The notes under the pieces are model-generated. The model made no database searches and was not told where the DNA came from. It was given only the letters and a program-made list of their open reading frames with translations. A stretch of DNA of 13,487 bases from Oscillospiraceae bacterium (GTDB lineage: Bacteria > Bacillota > Clostridia > Oscillospirales > Oscillospiraceae), in NCBI GenBank assembly GCA_902765975.1, contig CACXBO010000029.1, positions 1-13,487 on the forward strand. The letters are read 5' to 3'. The position numbers and the translations under genes are program-made. Positions 1 to 7,235 of the stretch are shown piece by piece. Numbering within the stretch: the first letter of the stretch is position 1; each line of letters begins with the position of its first letter.

Positions 1-345
1 GCCTATATGCGCGGCCGCACGCTCGACGACAGCTTCATAATCCTCGACGAGGCGCAGAACACGTCCCGCGAGCAGATGAAGATGTTCCTTACAAGGCTCG
101 GATTCGGCTCGAAGATAGTCATAACCGGAGATACGACGCAGATAGACCTGCCGCCCGATAAGGTGAGCGGTCTCAAGGAGGCTGTCAGAGTTCTCGACGG
201 AGTTGAGGACATAGCGATCATGCGCCTTACCGGCTCCGATGTCGTCCGCCACGTCCTTGTCCAGCGGATAGTCGAGGCTTACGATAAATATGAGCACGCG
301 AAAGAAGAATCGCGGCAGAAATTCGATATGCACAGGAAGAAATAA
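1..345 (+). CDS. phoH: PhoH family ATPase, C-terminal part (5' end outside window)
   Basis: The reading frame is open from base 1 and gives the last 114 residues of a protein. Near residues 9-20 is the Walker B stretch FIILDEAQN, followed by the PhoH-typical TSREQMKMFLTRLGFGSKIV and the sensor-like GDTTQIDLP. A full PhoH/YbeZ protein is about 320 residues, so roughly the first two thirds, including the Walker A loop, lie upstream. PhoH proteins are cytosolic ATPases linked to RNA metabolism and often encoded beside the ribosome-maturation RNase YbeY, as here with one gene in between. The tail after about residue 95 is charged and rich in Lys and Glu. The next gene starts 14 bases after the TAA, so the two are probably cotranscribed. 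Family assignment is firm; the precise cellular role is not settled for this family. Confidence 0.93.
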   Translation, partial: AYMRGRTLDDSFIILDEAQNTSREQMKMFLTRLGFGSKIVITGDTTQIDLPPDKVSGLKEAVRVLDGVEDIAIMRLTGSDVVRHVLVQRIVEAYDKYEHAKEESRQKFDMHRKK

Positions 346-359
346 AGGAGAGGCATAAT

Positions 360-1856
360 ATGGACGTAAGAGAGGCAATAGAAAAGCTAAACGAGCTTGA
401 GCTAAGGGAATTTGCATACAATCACGCAATGGGCATACTCTACTACGACGGGGCGACCGGCGCGCCGAAAAGATCTGCCGAGCCGCGAGGCAAGACTCTC
501 GGAATACTTGCGGGCGAGGCATATAAGATATCGACCGACAGGGAGGCAGTCGCGCTTCTGGACTTCCTCCGAGAGCACTCCGATGAGCTTGACGCGGATA
601 CGCTCAGAAGAGTCGAGCTGAGAGAGAAGGGGCTCAAGGAGCTTCGCGCCGTACCCGTAGAGACGTATATCGAGTATACGGAGCTTATGAACGAGGCGGA
701 CGCGGTTTGGCACGAGGCTAAGGAAAAGTCGGATTACGCCATGTTCGAGCCTGTTCTGAAGAGGGTCATCGACTTTACGAAGCTCTTTGCCGAGAAGGTC
801 GCTCCGGATAAGAGCCCTTACGACTACTGCCTCGATAAATACGAGGAAGGGCTTACTATGGCAAAGTGCGACGAGTTTTTCGCAAAGCTCAGAGAACGCA
901 TAGTGCCGCTCGTTAAAAGAGTAGAGGCCGCCGGCCAGCCGGACGACTCCTGCGCGAAGGTCCTCTTCCCGGTAGAAAAGCAGAGGGAGTTCTCCGATAT
1001 CCTAATGGCGAAGATAGGAATCCCCCGCGACCGCTGCGCCATCGGCGAGACGGAGCATCCGTTCACCACCGATTTCTCAAGAAACGACGTGCGCATTACG
1101 ACGCATTACCATGAGAGGGCTTTTTTAAGCTCGATGTACTCCGTCATACACGAGGGAGGTCACGCGCTCTACGAGCTCGGCTGCGACCCGAAGTTCAGCT
1201 ATACCGGACTCTCCGGCGGAGTTACGATGGGCATACACGAGAGCCAGTCGCGCTTTTTTGAAAACGTCATAGGTCGCAGCCGCGAGTTTATCGGTCTCAT
1301 TTATCCGGATGCGGCAAGGCTCTGCCCGGAGCTGGGCAAATACTCCGTCGAGGAGCTGTACAGAGCTGCGAACAGAGCAGAGCCAAGTCTTATCCGCACC
1401 GAAGCGGACGAGCTTACCTACGCGCTCCACGTTATGGTGCGCTATGATATGGAGCGGCAGATGATAAACGGCGCCGTCAATATGAAGGAGCTTCCCGAGA
1501 TGTGGAACGCTCTTTACAAGGAATATCTCGGCGTGACCGTTCCGGACGATAAGCACGGCATCCTTCAGGACTCCCACTGGGCGGGAGCGGGCATCGGCTA
1601 TTTCCCGTCTTACGCTCTCGGCTCTGCCTACGGCGCACAGTTCCTTGCCAAAATGCGCGAGAGCCTTGATTTTGAAAAGACCGTCGCCTCCGGAGACCTT
1701 GCTCCGATAAGAGACTGGCTCGGAGAGCGTATCTGGAAATACGCTTCTTCCAGAAAGCCGGAGTGGATACTGGAAAACGCGATGGAGGCGCCCTTCGATC
1801 CGAAATACTATCTCGATTACCTTGAGGGAAAGATGAAGGACGTCTATGGCATCTGA
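360..1856 (+). CDS. M32 family metallocarboxypeptidase (Taq carboxypeptidase type)
   Basis: This 498-residue protein has the usual length of family M32 and shows all of its signature motifs in order: HPF (233-235), DVRIT (243-247), HEGGH (264-268, the HEXXH zinc site), HESQ (293-296, carrying the third zinc ligand Glu294), IRTEAD (345-350) and GILQDSHW (400-407). M32 enzymes are cytosolic zinc carboxypeptidases that trim C-terminal residues from peptides with broad specificity. There is no signal peptide or membrane segment. The ATG at 360 is preceded by an AAGGAGAGG ribosome site at 345-353. The gene lies between phoH and ybeY, which are often direct neighbours, and its 3' end overlaps ybeY by 11 bases, so it is part of the same transcript. 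The insertion is probably incidental to RNA maturation, although peptide recycling next to translation-quality genes is conceivable. Confidence 0.95.
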   Translation: MDVREAIEKLNELELREFAYNHAMGILYYDGATGAPKRSAEPRGKTLGILAGEAYKISTDREAVALLDFLREHSDELDADTLRRVELREKGLKELRAVPVETYIEYTELMNEADAVWHEAKEKSDYAMFEPVLKRVIDFTKLFAEKVAPDKSPYDYCLDKYEEGLTMAKCDEFFAKLRERIVPLVKRVEAAGQPDDSCAKVLFPVEKQREFSDILMAKIGIPRDRCAIGETEHPFTTDFSRNDVRITTHYHERAFLSSMYSVIHEGGHALYELGCDPKFSYTGLSGGVTMGIHESQSRFFENVIGRSREFIGLIYPDAARLCPELGKYSVEELYRAANRAEPSLIRTEADELTYALHVMVRYDMERQMINGAVNMKELPEMWNALYKEYLGVTVPDDKHGILQDSHWAGAGIGYFPSYALGSAYGAQFLAKMRESLDFEKTVASGDLAPIRDWLGERIWKYASSRKPEWILENAMEAPFDPKYYLDYLEGKMKDVYGI

Positions 1857-2340
1857 TTATATAGAGATAACGAGAACGAGACGCGGCCTCGGCAGGCCTG
1901 AGACCGCTGCCCTCGTCAAAAAAGCGGTAAAAACAGCGCTCTGCGCAGAGGGCGTCCGCGTGCCCTGCTTTGTTGACGTTACGCTTACGGACGACGAGAC
2001 GATACACGAAATAAACCTCTCTGAGCGAGGGATAGACAGGGCGACGGACGTGCTCTCCTTTCCGCTGAACGAGCTTGAGCCCGGCTCCTTCGATCCGGAG
2101 AGATGCGAAACGGACTACGGGACCGGAGCCGTTTTACTGGGCGATATGGTGATCAGCATACCCCGCTGCGAGGCGCAGGGCGAGGAATACGGCCACGGGT
2201 ATAAGCGCGAGGTCAGCTATCTCGCCGTCCACTCCACGCTCCACCTTCTTGGCTACGACCACGTCGACGAGGGACCGATGAAGGAGCAGATGCGCTCGCG
2301 GGAGGACGCAATAATGGATATACTCAACGTTAAGAGGTAA
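1846..2340 (+). CDS. ybeY: Endoribonuclease YbeY (rRNA maturation factor)
   Basis: YbeY is a small cytosolic metal-dependent RNase that works in 16S rRNA 3'-end maturation and ribosome quality control. The 164-residue product carries the diagnostic H-X3-H-X5-H zinc motif, HSTLHLLGYDH at residues 129-139, plus the family motifs ATDVLSFP (66-73) and LGDMVIS (98-104). Length matches the family (about 150-170). The ATG at 1846 lies inside the end of the peptidase gene, with AAGGA at 1836-1840 five bases upstream, so translation is probably coupled to its neighbour. era starts 5 bases after the stop. In many Bacillota dgkA and cdd stand between ybeY and era; here they are missing. All three metal-binding histidines are present, so the enzyme looks active. 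Confidence 0.96.
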   Translation: MASDYIEITRTRRGLGRPETAALVKKAVKTALCAEGVRVPCFVDVTLTDDETIHEINLSERGIDRATDVLSFPLNELEPGSFDPERCETDYGTGAVLLGDMVISIPRCEAQGEEYGHGYKREVSYLAVHSTLHLLGYDHVDEGPMKEQMRSREDAIMDILNVKR

Positions 2341-2345
2341 GAGAT

Positions 2346-3236
2346 ATGATAAGCAAAACAGCGATGATAGCCGTTATCGGCAGGCCGAACGTCGGAAAAT
2401 CCACCCTTGTGAACGCGATGGTGGGAGAGAAGATATCCATAGTCAGTCCGAAGCCTCAGACGACGAGATACCGCATATTCGGAGTTGCGGAGCGAGGGGA
2501 TACTCAGCTCGTTTTCGCGGATACGCCCGGCTTTCACAGGGCGAGGAACAAGCTCGGTGAGTATATGGTGAAGGTAGTCGCCGACTCTGTCGCCGACGTT
2601 GACGCCGCCTGCCTCGTAGTAGAGCCCAAGGCGAACGTCGGAAGGCAGGAGGAGCTGCTTATAGGGCGAATTAAGGAGCTCGGAATACCGGCTGTCCTTG
2701 CAATAAACAAGATAGACACAGTCCCGAAGGAGGAGCTTCTCGCCGTTATAGCAGCCTACGCGGAAAAGCACGACTTTGCATCCGTAGTACCGATCTCGGC
2801 GAAAAGAGCCGAGGGTATCGACATACTTTTCGACGAGCTTTGCAAATTCGCGGCAGAAGGCCCTCAGCTTTTCCCGGACGATATGATGACAGATCAGACG
2901 GAACGTCAGATATGCGCAGAGCTGATCAGAGAAAAAATGCTGATTGCGCTCGAAAGCGAGGTGCCGCACGGCGTAAACGTTGAGATAACCTCGTTCAAAG
3001 AGAGAGACGACGGGGTGGACGAGGTCGACGCCACGATATACTGCGAAAAGCAGAGCCACAAGGGTATCATTATCGGCAAAAACGGCGAGATGCTGAAGAA
3101 AATAGGCGAGGCCGCGAGAGCAGATATGGAGAAGATGCTCGGCGCAAAGGTTTTTCTCCAGACCTGGGTGAAGGTCAAGGAAAACTGGCGCGATTCAGGC
3201 GCGAATCTCAGAAGCTTCGGCTTTACGGAAGAATAA
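2346..3236 (+). CDS. era: GTPase Era
   Basis: Era is an essential-type GTPase that binds the 3' end of 16S rRNA and the 30S subunit during ribosome assembly. The 296-residue protein has the complete set: G1 GRPNVGKS (12-19), G2 region PQTTRYRI (37-44), G3 DTPG (59-62), G4 NKID (121-124) and G5 SAK (151-153). A C-terminal KH RNA-binding domain follows, with the GXXG-containing loop GIIIGKNGEML at 240-250. Length matches the family (about 300). The ATG at 2346 follows the ybeY stop by 5 bases, and its ribosome site (AGAGG, 2333-2337) is inside ybeY. It sits between ybeY and yqzL-recO, the expected Bacillota order. No key residue is missing. Confidence 0.98.
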   Translation: MISKTAMIAVIGRPNVGKSTLVNAMVGEKISIVSPKPQTTRYRIFGVAERGDTQLVFADTPGFHRARNKLGEYMVKVVADSVADVDAACLVVEPKANVGRQEELLIGRIKELGIPAVLAINKIDTVPKEELLAVIAAYAEKHDFASVVPISAKRAEGIDILFDELCKFAAEGPQLFPDDMMTDQTERQICAELIREKMLIALESEVPHGVNVEITSFKERDDGVDEVDATIYCEKQSHKGIIIGKNGEMLKKIGEAARADMEKMLGAKVFLQTWVKVKENWRDSGANLRSFGFTEE

Positions 3237-3286
3237 ACCTTCAATAATCGTCCGCCTCCAAGGAAAAGCTAAAGGCGGTGATGATA

Positions 3287-3370
3287 ATGAAGGCGAAAGA
3301 GCTCTGGCTCCTGTTTACGAAAACGGGAAACGTACTTTTCTATATAGCGTACAGATTGCTCTCATCATAA
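3287..3370 (+). CDS. yqzL: YqzL family microprotein, 27 residues
   Basis: A short frame between era and recO encodes a 27-residue peptide beginning MKAKELWLLFTKTGNV and ending in a hydrophobic, aromatic segment (LFYIAYRLL) and SS. The pattern W-x-L-F-x-x-T-G-N near the N-terminus, the tiny size and the position between era and recO match the YqzL family of Bacillota, whose function is unknown. The ATG at 3287 is chosen because AGGCGG (3273-3278), part of a longer Shine-Dalgarno-like stretch, stands 8 bases upstream. An in-frame ATG at 3281 would add two residues but sits too close to that site. The C-terminal half could form a short amphipathic or membrane-touching helix. A hairpin follows the stop almost directly. 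The call rests on position plus a short motif, so it is likely rather than certain. Confidence 0.75.
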   Translation: MKAKELWLLFTKTGNVLFYIAYRLLSS

Positions 3371-3376
3371 AGAAGA

Positions 3377-3398
3377 GCGGGAGGACCCTTTCTCCCGC
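3377..3398 (+). terminator. Hairpin between yqzL and recO, possible weak terminator or attenuator
   Basis: A perfect 7-bp stem, GCGGGAG (3377-3383) with CTCCCGC (3392-3398), encloses an 8-base loop and is followed by ATTTTC. The T-run is short, so termination is probably partial. It starts 6 bases after the yqzL stop and ends 16 bases before the recO ATG, close enough to affect recO expression either as an attenuator or as an mRNA-processing or stability element. The structure is visible in the sequence; the function is inferred. Confidence 0.45.
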
Positions 3399-3414
3399 AT
3401 TTTCGGAGGAACCC

Positions 3415-4161
3415 ATGTACATAAAGACGAAGGGCCTCGTTCTGCGCGAATCGCCCTACAGGGAGTCGAGCAGGATACTCACCGTGCTGACCGATACAGA
3501 GGGCAAAATAACGGTGAACGCGAAGGGCGCTAAGCGCAAGGGGTCGAAGAATGCCGGCGCTGCGCAGCTTCTCTGCTACTCCGAGCTGACTTTGTTTCAC
3601 GACAGAGGCAGATACACTTTGACCGAGTCGCATCCCATAGAGCTCTTCGCCGGACTCAGGGAAGAGCTTGAGCTTCTCAGCCTCGGAGTCTACTTTGCAG
3701 AGCTTTTGGAAAACGTGTCCGACGAGGATATACCAAACCCCGAGATACTCTCTCTGGGACTCAACGCTCTCTACGCTCTATCATCCGGCAAGGCTGCGCC
3801 GGAGCTGATAAAGGCGGCCTTCGAGCTGAGGATTTCTTGCCTTGCGGGGTTTGAGCCTTCGCTTTACGGCTGCGCGGCGTGCGGGAAGGAGGAGGCGGAA
3901 AGCCCGCTCTTCGATCTCACGGGAGGCGTTCTGCTCTGCCGCGAATGCGCATCCGGCAGCATAGGAGAGCGGCTTTCAGTGTCTCCGCCTGCACTTGCCG
4001 CGATGCGATATATCGTGAGCGCGGAGGCAAAGAAGCTTTATTCCTTCACCCTCGGAGAAAAGGCGCTTTCTGAGCTTGCGCGCATATCGGAGGCGTATCT
4101 GATAACGCAGCTCGGAACGGGCTTTCGGACTCTGGACTATTATAAACAGGTTAGGCAGTGA
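3415..4161 (+). CDS. recO: DNA repair protein RecO
   Basis: RecO loads RecA onto SSB-coated single-stranded DNA together with RecR in the RecFOR recombination pathway. The 248-residue protein begins with the N-terminal OB-fold pattern MYIKTKGLVLRES...ILTVLTDTEGKITVNAKGAKR, the normal RecO start. A four-cysteine zinc-finger site follows in the helical C-terminal half: CAAC (153-156) and CREC (175-178). Length matches the family (about 240-270). The ATG at 3415 has a GGAGGA ribosome site just upstream. Its stop overlaps the GTG start of the next gene by 4 bases (GTGA), a sign of coupled translation. The neighbourhood era-yqzL-recO agrees with the call. Confidence 0.95.
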   Translation: MYIKTKGLVLRESPYRESSRILTVLTDTEGKITVNAKGAKRKGSKNAGAAQLLCYSELTLFHDRGRYTLTESHPIELFAGLREELELLSLGVYFAELLENVSDEDIPNPEILSLGLNALYALSSGKAAPELIKAAFELRISCLAGFEPSLYGCAACGKEEAESPLFDLTGGVLLCRECASGSIGERLSVSPPALAAMRYIVSAEAKKLYSFTLGEKALSELARISEAYLITQLGTGFRTLDYYKQVRQ

Positions 4162-5414
4162 ATAATATGGAATTTCTATTAGGCTACGGAAGCGGAAAGC
4201 AAAAGCTCACCGTTCCGGATAAAAATATCATCGGAGTGCTTACTCCGAACGAAACAGAAGCTCCCGCCTCGGAGCAGGGGGAGATAATCAGGGCGCTTTC
4301 CGAGCCCATCGGCTCGAAAAGACTCAGAGATATAGTCAGGCCGGGCGAGAAGGTCAGCATAGTGACGAGCGACATAACCCGTCCGATGCCGACGTATAAG
4401 GTGATGCCCGCTCTTTTGGACGAGCTGTACGCCGGCGGAGCGAGACCGGAGGATATAACTCTCGTTTTCGCCCTCGGAAGCCACAGAAAACACACGGAGG
4501 CGGAAAAACGCCATCTTGCAGGAGAGCGCGCCTTTGCGGAGATAAATCTTGAGGACTCCGACGTGGACGACTGCGTACATATAGGCTTTACAAGCCGCGG
4601 CACGCCCGTCGATATAACGCGCACGGTGGCGGAGGCAGACAGGCGCATACTGCTCGGGAACATAGAGTTCCACTATTTCGCCGGCTATTCCGGCGGGGCG
4701 AAGGCGATAATGCCCGGAGTTTCCACGCCGGCGGCGATAGAGAAGAACCACAGCCTCATGGTGATGGAGGAGAGCCGCGCGGGAAATCTTGAAACGAATC
4801 CGCTTCGACAGGATATCGAGGAGGCGGGAGCGATGCTCGGCGCGGACTTTATCCTGAACGTGGTGCTGAACGAGAGAAAAGAGATAGTCGCCGCCTTCGC
4901 CGGAGATATGGTGAAGGCTCACCGGGAGGGCGTCGGATTTTTGGACAGGCTCTTTTCTTCTCCGATAAAAGAGCAGGCGGATATCGTGGTAACCTGCCAG
5001 GCGGGAGCGCCGAAGGACCTGAATCTGTATCAGACGCAGAAGGCTCTCGACAACGCCAAGCACGCCGTAAAGGACGGAGGCACCGTTATTCTCGTCGGCG
5101 CATGCGAGGAGGGACTTGGAAACGATACCTTTGCCCGCTGGATGACGGAGGCGGAGTCTCCGGAGGCGATAATCGAGAGGCTTTCCCGCGGCTTTAAGCT
5201 CGGCGGTCACAAGGCGGCGGCGATAGCTCTCGTCCGAAGAAGAGCGGATATAATCCTCGTATCCGAGATGGACGGGGAGCTTGTCAGAAGCATATTCCTG
5301 GAGCCGGAGCGCAGCGTTCAGCGCGCTTTCGACAGGGCTCTTGAGAGACACGGGGCGAATGCGAGCGTTATAATCATGCCTTACGGCGGCAGCACGCTCC
5401 CGAAGCTTGTTTGA
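4158..5414 (+). CDS. larA: LarA-type nickel-dependent 2-hydroxyacid racemase (DUF2088)
   Basis: The 418-residue product resembles LarA, the lactate racemase that uses a nickel-pincer nucleotide cofactor bound covalently to a lysine. Visible motifs are SDITRPMP (71-78), ALGSHRKHT (105-113), IEFHYFAGYSGGAKAIMPG (169-187) and EKNHS (195-199). By position and context His109, His172, Lys182 and His198 correspond to the catalytic histidines, cofactor lysine and nickel-ligand histidine of characterised LarA (108, 174, 184 and 200 in the Lactobacillus enzyme as I recall them). The protein is therefore probably active in any cell that makes the cofactor. The family includes members acting on other 2-hydroxyacids, so the lactate substrate is unproven. 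larB, larC and larE are not in this window. The GTG at 4158 overlaps the recO stop; ATG 4167 is an alternative start three codons in. argH follows after 15 bases. Confidence 0.82.
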   Translation: MNNMEFLLGYGSGKQKLTVPDKNIIGVLTPNETEAPASEQGEIIRALSEPIGSKRLRDIVRPGEKVSIVTSDITRPMPTYKVMPALLDELYAGGARPEDITLVFALGSHRKHTEAEKRHLAGERAFAEINLEDSDVDDCVHIGFTSRGTPVDITRTVAEADRRILLGNIEFHYFAGYSGGAKAIMPGVSTPAAIEKNHSLMVMEESRAGNLETNPLRQDIEEAGAMLGADFILNVVLNERKEIVAAFAGDMVKAHREGVGFLDRLFSSPIKEQADIVVTCQAGAPKDLNLYQTQKALDNAKHAVKDGGTVILVGACEEGLGNDTFARWMTEAESPEAIIERLSRGFKLGGHKAAAIALVRRRADIILVSEMDGELVRSIFLEPERSVQRAFDRALERHGANASVIIMPYGGSTLPKLV

Positions 5415-5429
5415 AACGGAGGAAAGAAG

Positions 5430-6806
5430 ATGGCGAAGCTGTGGGCAGGAAGGACGTCCGGAGAGATAGACCCGGCGGCTGAGAGCTATAACCGCTCGAT
5501 AAGCTTTGATAAAAGAATGTGGCGCGAGGATATAACCGCATCCGTCGCCCACGCGAAAATGCTGAAGAAGCAGGGGCTGATCCCAGCCGAGGCCGCCGAC
5601 AGGATAGTGTCCGGGCTTTGGGGGATAATGGAGGATATTGAATCGGGAAGGCTTGTTATAGACTCAGCTTGCGAGGATATACACAGCTTTGTAGAGGCTG
5701 AGCTCACCGCCCGCGAGGGCGAGGCGGGGAAAATGCTGCATACCGCCAGGAGCCGCAACGACCAGGTGGCGCAGGACCTCCGCCTGTACCTGAGAGGCGA
5801 GGGGATGGAGACACGGAAGCTCGTCCTTGATCTGATAACCGCTCTTATGGAAAAAGCATACGAGGAAAAAGCGACGGTCATGCCGGGTTATACGCACCTG
5901 CAGCGGGCGCAGCCCGTTACCTTCGGGCATCATCTTATGGCTTACGCAATGATGCTGTCCCGCGACGCCGGCAGGCTTGACGACGCCCTAAGGAGAATGG
6001 ACGAGAGCCCGATAGGCGCCTGCGCCCTTGCCGGAACGACCTACGATACCGACAGACGCTTTGAGGCTGAGCTTCTGGGCTTCTCGGCCCCGATGAGAAA
6101 CAGCCTCGACGCAGTATCAGACAGGGATTACGCAGTGGAGCTTCTTTCGGCTCTCTCGCTTATTATGACGCACCTGAGCCGTTTCTCCGAGGAGATAATA
6201 CTCTGGTCAAGCTGGGAATTCAGGTTTATCTCTCTGTCCGATGCGTATTCGACCGGTTCGTCCATTATGCCGCAGAAGAAGAATCCCGATATGGCTGAGC
6301 TTACCCGCGGAAAAACGGGCAGGGTCTACGGAGACCTTATCGCTCTCTTGACCGCCCTCAAGGGCATTCCCCTCGCATATAACAAGGATATGCAGGAGGA
6401 CAAGGAGGCGGTTTTCGACGCTTTCGACACGGTCAAGGCTGCCCTCACCGTATTCGCCCCGATGATAAGCACTATGCGGGTACTCAGAGACAATATGCGC
6501 CTTGCCGCTCAGCGGGGCTTTATAAACGCGACCGACCTCGCGGATTACCTCACCTGCCGGGGCATGCCGTTCAGGACCGCGTATAAGCTCGTCGGCGAGA
6601 TAGTGACCTACTGCTCCGAGAACGGGCTCACGCTCGAGGAGCTCGGCATCGAGGAGTATAAAAAACGCTCCGAGCTTTTTGAGCAGGATCTCTACGCCGC
6701 AATAGACATAGATACCTGCTGCTTCAAGAGAACGAGCCTCGGAGGTCCGACACCCGAGAGCGTAGATACCCAGATCGCATGGCTCCGCGAAAAACTCGGA
6801 CTCTGA
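5430..6806 (+). CDS. argH: Argininosuccinate lyase
   Basis: ArgH splits argininosuccinate into arginine and fumarate, the last step of arginine biosynthesis, as a cytosolic homotetramer. The 458-residue protein has the normal length and the fumarase/aspartase-superfamily signatures: HTARSRNDQV (104-113), GYTHLQRAQP (153-162, with the conserved His156) and the flexible catalytic-serine loop GSSIMPQKKNPD (276-287). The N-terminal LWAGRTSGEIDP is also typical. The ATG at 5430 is set by GGAGG at 5418-5422, 7 bases upstream. It is the last gene of the run and is followed by a strong terminator. argG, the usual partner, is not beside it. I see no ARG-box-like operator, and any control would lie upstream with the operon promoter, which is not in view. 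Confidence 0.97.
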   Translation: MAKLWAGRTSGEIDPAAESYNRSISFDKRMWREDITASVAHAKMLKKQGLIPAEAADRIVSGLWGIMEDIESGRLVIDSACEDIHSFVEAELTAREGEAGKMLHTARSRNDQVAQDLRLYLRGEGMETRKLVLDLITALMEKAYEEKATVMPGYTHLQRAQPVTFGHHLMAYAMMLSRDAGRLDDALRRMDESPIGACALAGTTYDTDRRFEAELLGFSAPMRNSLDAVSDRDYAVELLSALSLIMTHLSRFSEEIILWSSWEFRFISLSDAYSTGSSIMPQKKNPDMAELTRGKTGRVYGDLIALLTALKGIPLAYNKDMQEDKEAVFDAFDTVKAALTVFAPMISTMRVLRDNMRLAAQRGFINATDLADYLTCRGMPFRTAYKLVGEIVTYCSENGLTLEELGIEEYKKRSELFEQDLYAAIDIDTCCFKRTSLGGPTPESVDTQIAWLREKLGL

Positions 6807-6826
6807 ACTGAACATACCGCTTATCC

Positions 6827-6850
6827 GCCCGGGATCATCCCGGGCTTTTT
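6827..6850 (+). terminator. Rho-independent terminator after argH
   Basis: An 8-bp perfect GC-rich stem, GCCCGGGA (6827-6834) with TCCCGGGC (6838-6845), has a 3-base loop and is followed directly by TTTTT. It begins 20 bases after the argH stop and closes the long upstream run of genes, separating it from the PadR cassette promoter 22 bases further on. Confidence 0.93.
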
Positions 6851-6871
6851 CTATAAAAAAGCAGATACCTC

Positions 6872-6900
6872 TTGACAAGATATACTACGCGATGTATAGT
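6872..6900 (+). promoter_or_regulatory. Sigma-A type promoter of the PadR-HAAS-DUF4097 cassette
   Basis: A perfect -35 TTGACA (6872-6877) is separated by the ideal 17 bases from a -10 TATAGT (6895-6900). Transcription would begin near 6907, leaving a leader of only about 16 bases before the ATG at 6924, with an AAGGAGGG ribosome site inside it. A promoter this strong is what one expects under tight repression, which fits the overlapping inverted repeat. Confidence 0.88.
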
Positions 6901-6903
6901 ATA
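6881..6903. promoter_or_regulatory. Inverted repeat across promoter spacer and -10, probable PadR operator
   Basis: The half-sites TATACTA (6881-6887) and TAGTATA (6897-6903) are exact reverse complements 9 bases apart. They cover the spacer and the whole -10 element of the promoter that drives the padR gene. PadR repressors are dimers that usually bind such palindromes in their own promoters, so autorepression by the adjacent regulator is the natural reading. The repeat is seen in the sequence; the identity of the bound protein is inferred. Confidence 0.72.
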
Positions 6904-6923
6904 ATGCGTAAGGAGGGATGATA

Positions 6924-7235
6924 ATGGACAGCCAGCTTAGGCGAGGCGTGCTGGACGTTTGCGTTCTGAGATCGCTTTGCGACGGCGACTCATACGGCTA
7001 TCAGATAATAAAGGACATATCGCCGTATCTGACGCTCTCTGAGTCGACGCTCTACCCGATACTGAAGAGGCTGGAAGCTATGGGGTGTTTGAGGGTCTAT
7101 TCAGTGGAGCACTCCGGAAGGCTCAGAAAGTATTACGGGATAACGGAGACGGGCAGAGAAAGAATAAAGGAATTTCTGACGGAATGGGAAGAAATAATGC
7201 GGGCATACGCCTATATCAAGGAGGCAGAGAGATGA
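6924..7235 (+). CDS. PadR family transcriptional repressor
   Basis: This 103-residue protein is a short PadR-type winged-helix regulator. It opens with MDSQLRRGVLDVCVLRSL, continues with the hallmark GDSYGYQIIKDI (21-32), the recognition-helix region LSESTLYPILKRLEAMG (38-54), a wing with SGRLRKYYGITETGRER (64-80), and a C-terminal helix used for dimerisation. Compact PadR proteins of this size usually repress their own operon and respond to a small molecule or stress. The ATG at 6924 is preferred over ATG 6918 because AGGAGG (6911-6916) is 7 bases upstream of it. Its stop overlaps the next start by ATGA. The promoter just upstream carries an inverted repeat suited to a PadR dimer. PadR genes are frequently found with HAAS/DUF1700 and DUF4097 genes in Bacillota, as here. 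Confidence 0.93.
   Translation: MDSQLRRGVLDVCVLRSLCDGDSYGYQIIKDISPYLTLSESTLYPILKRLEAMGCLRVYSVEHSGRLRKYYGITETGRERIKEFLTEWEEIMRAYAYIKEAER

Noticed and set aside
5412..5430. The junction before argH considered as a place for an arginine-responsive operator or riboswitch
   Set aside because: The gap is 15 bases and filled by the ribosome site, leaving no room for such an element.
4179..5552. A 457-codon open frame on the minus strand, antisense to the racemase and the start of argH
   Set aside because: The plus strand carries two clear conserved families here with good ribosome sites. The minus frame shows no recognisable motif or start signal and is explained by codon bias of the real genes.
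7085..7231. Upstream in-frame extension of the HAAS-DUF4097 gene
   Set aside because: The extension lies wholly within padR and is unlike any HAAS start. ATG 7232 has the ATGA overlap and aligns with the start of the paralogue at 8295.
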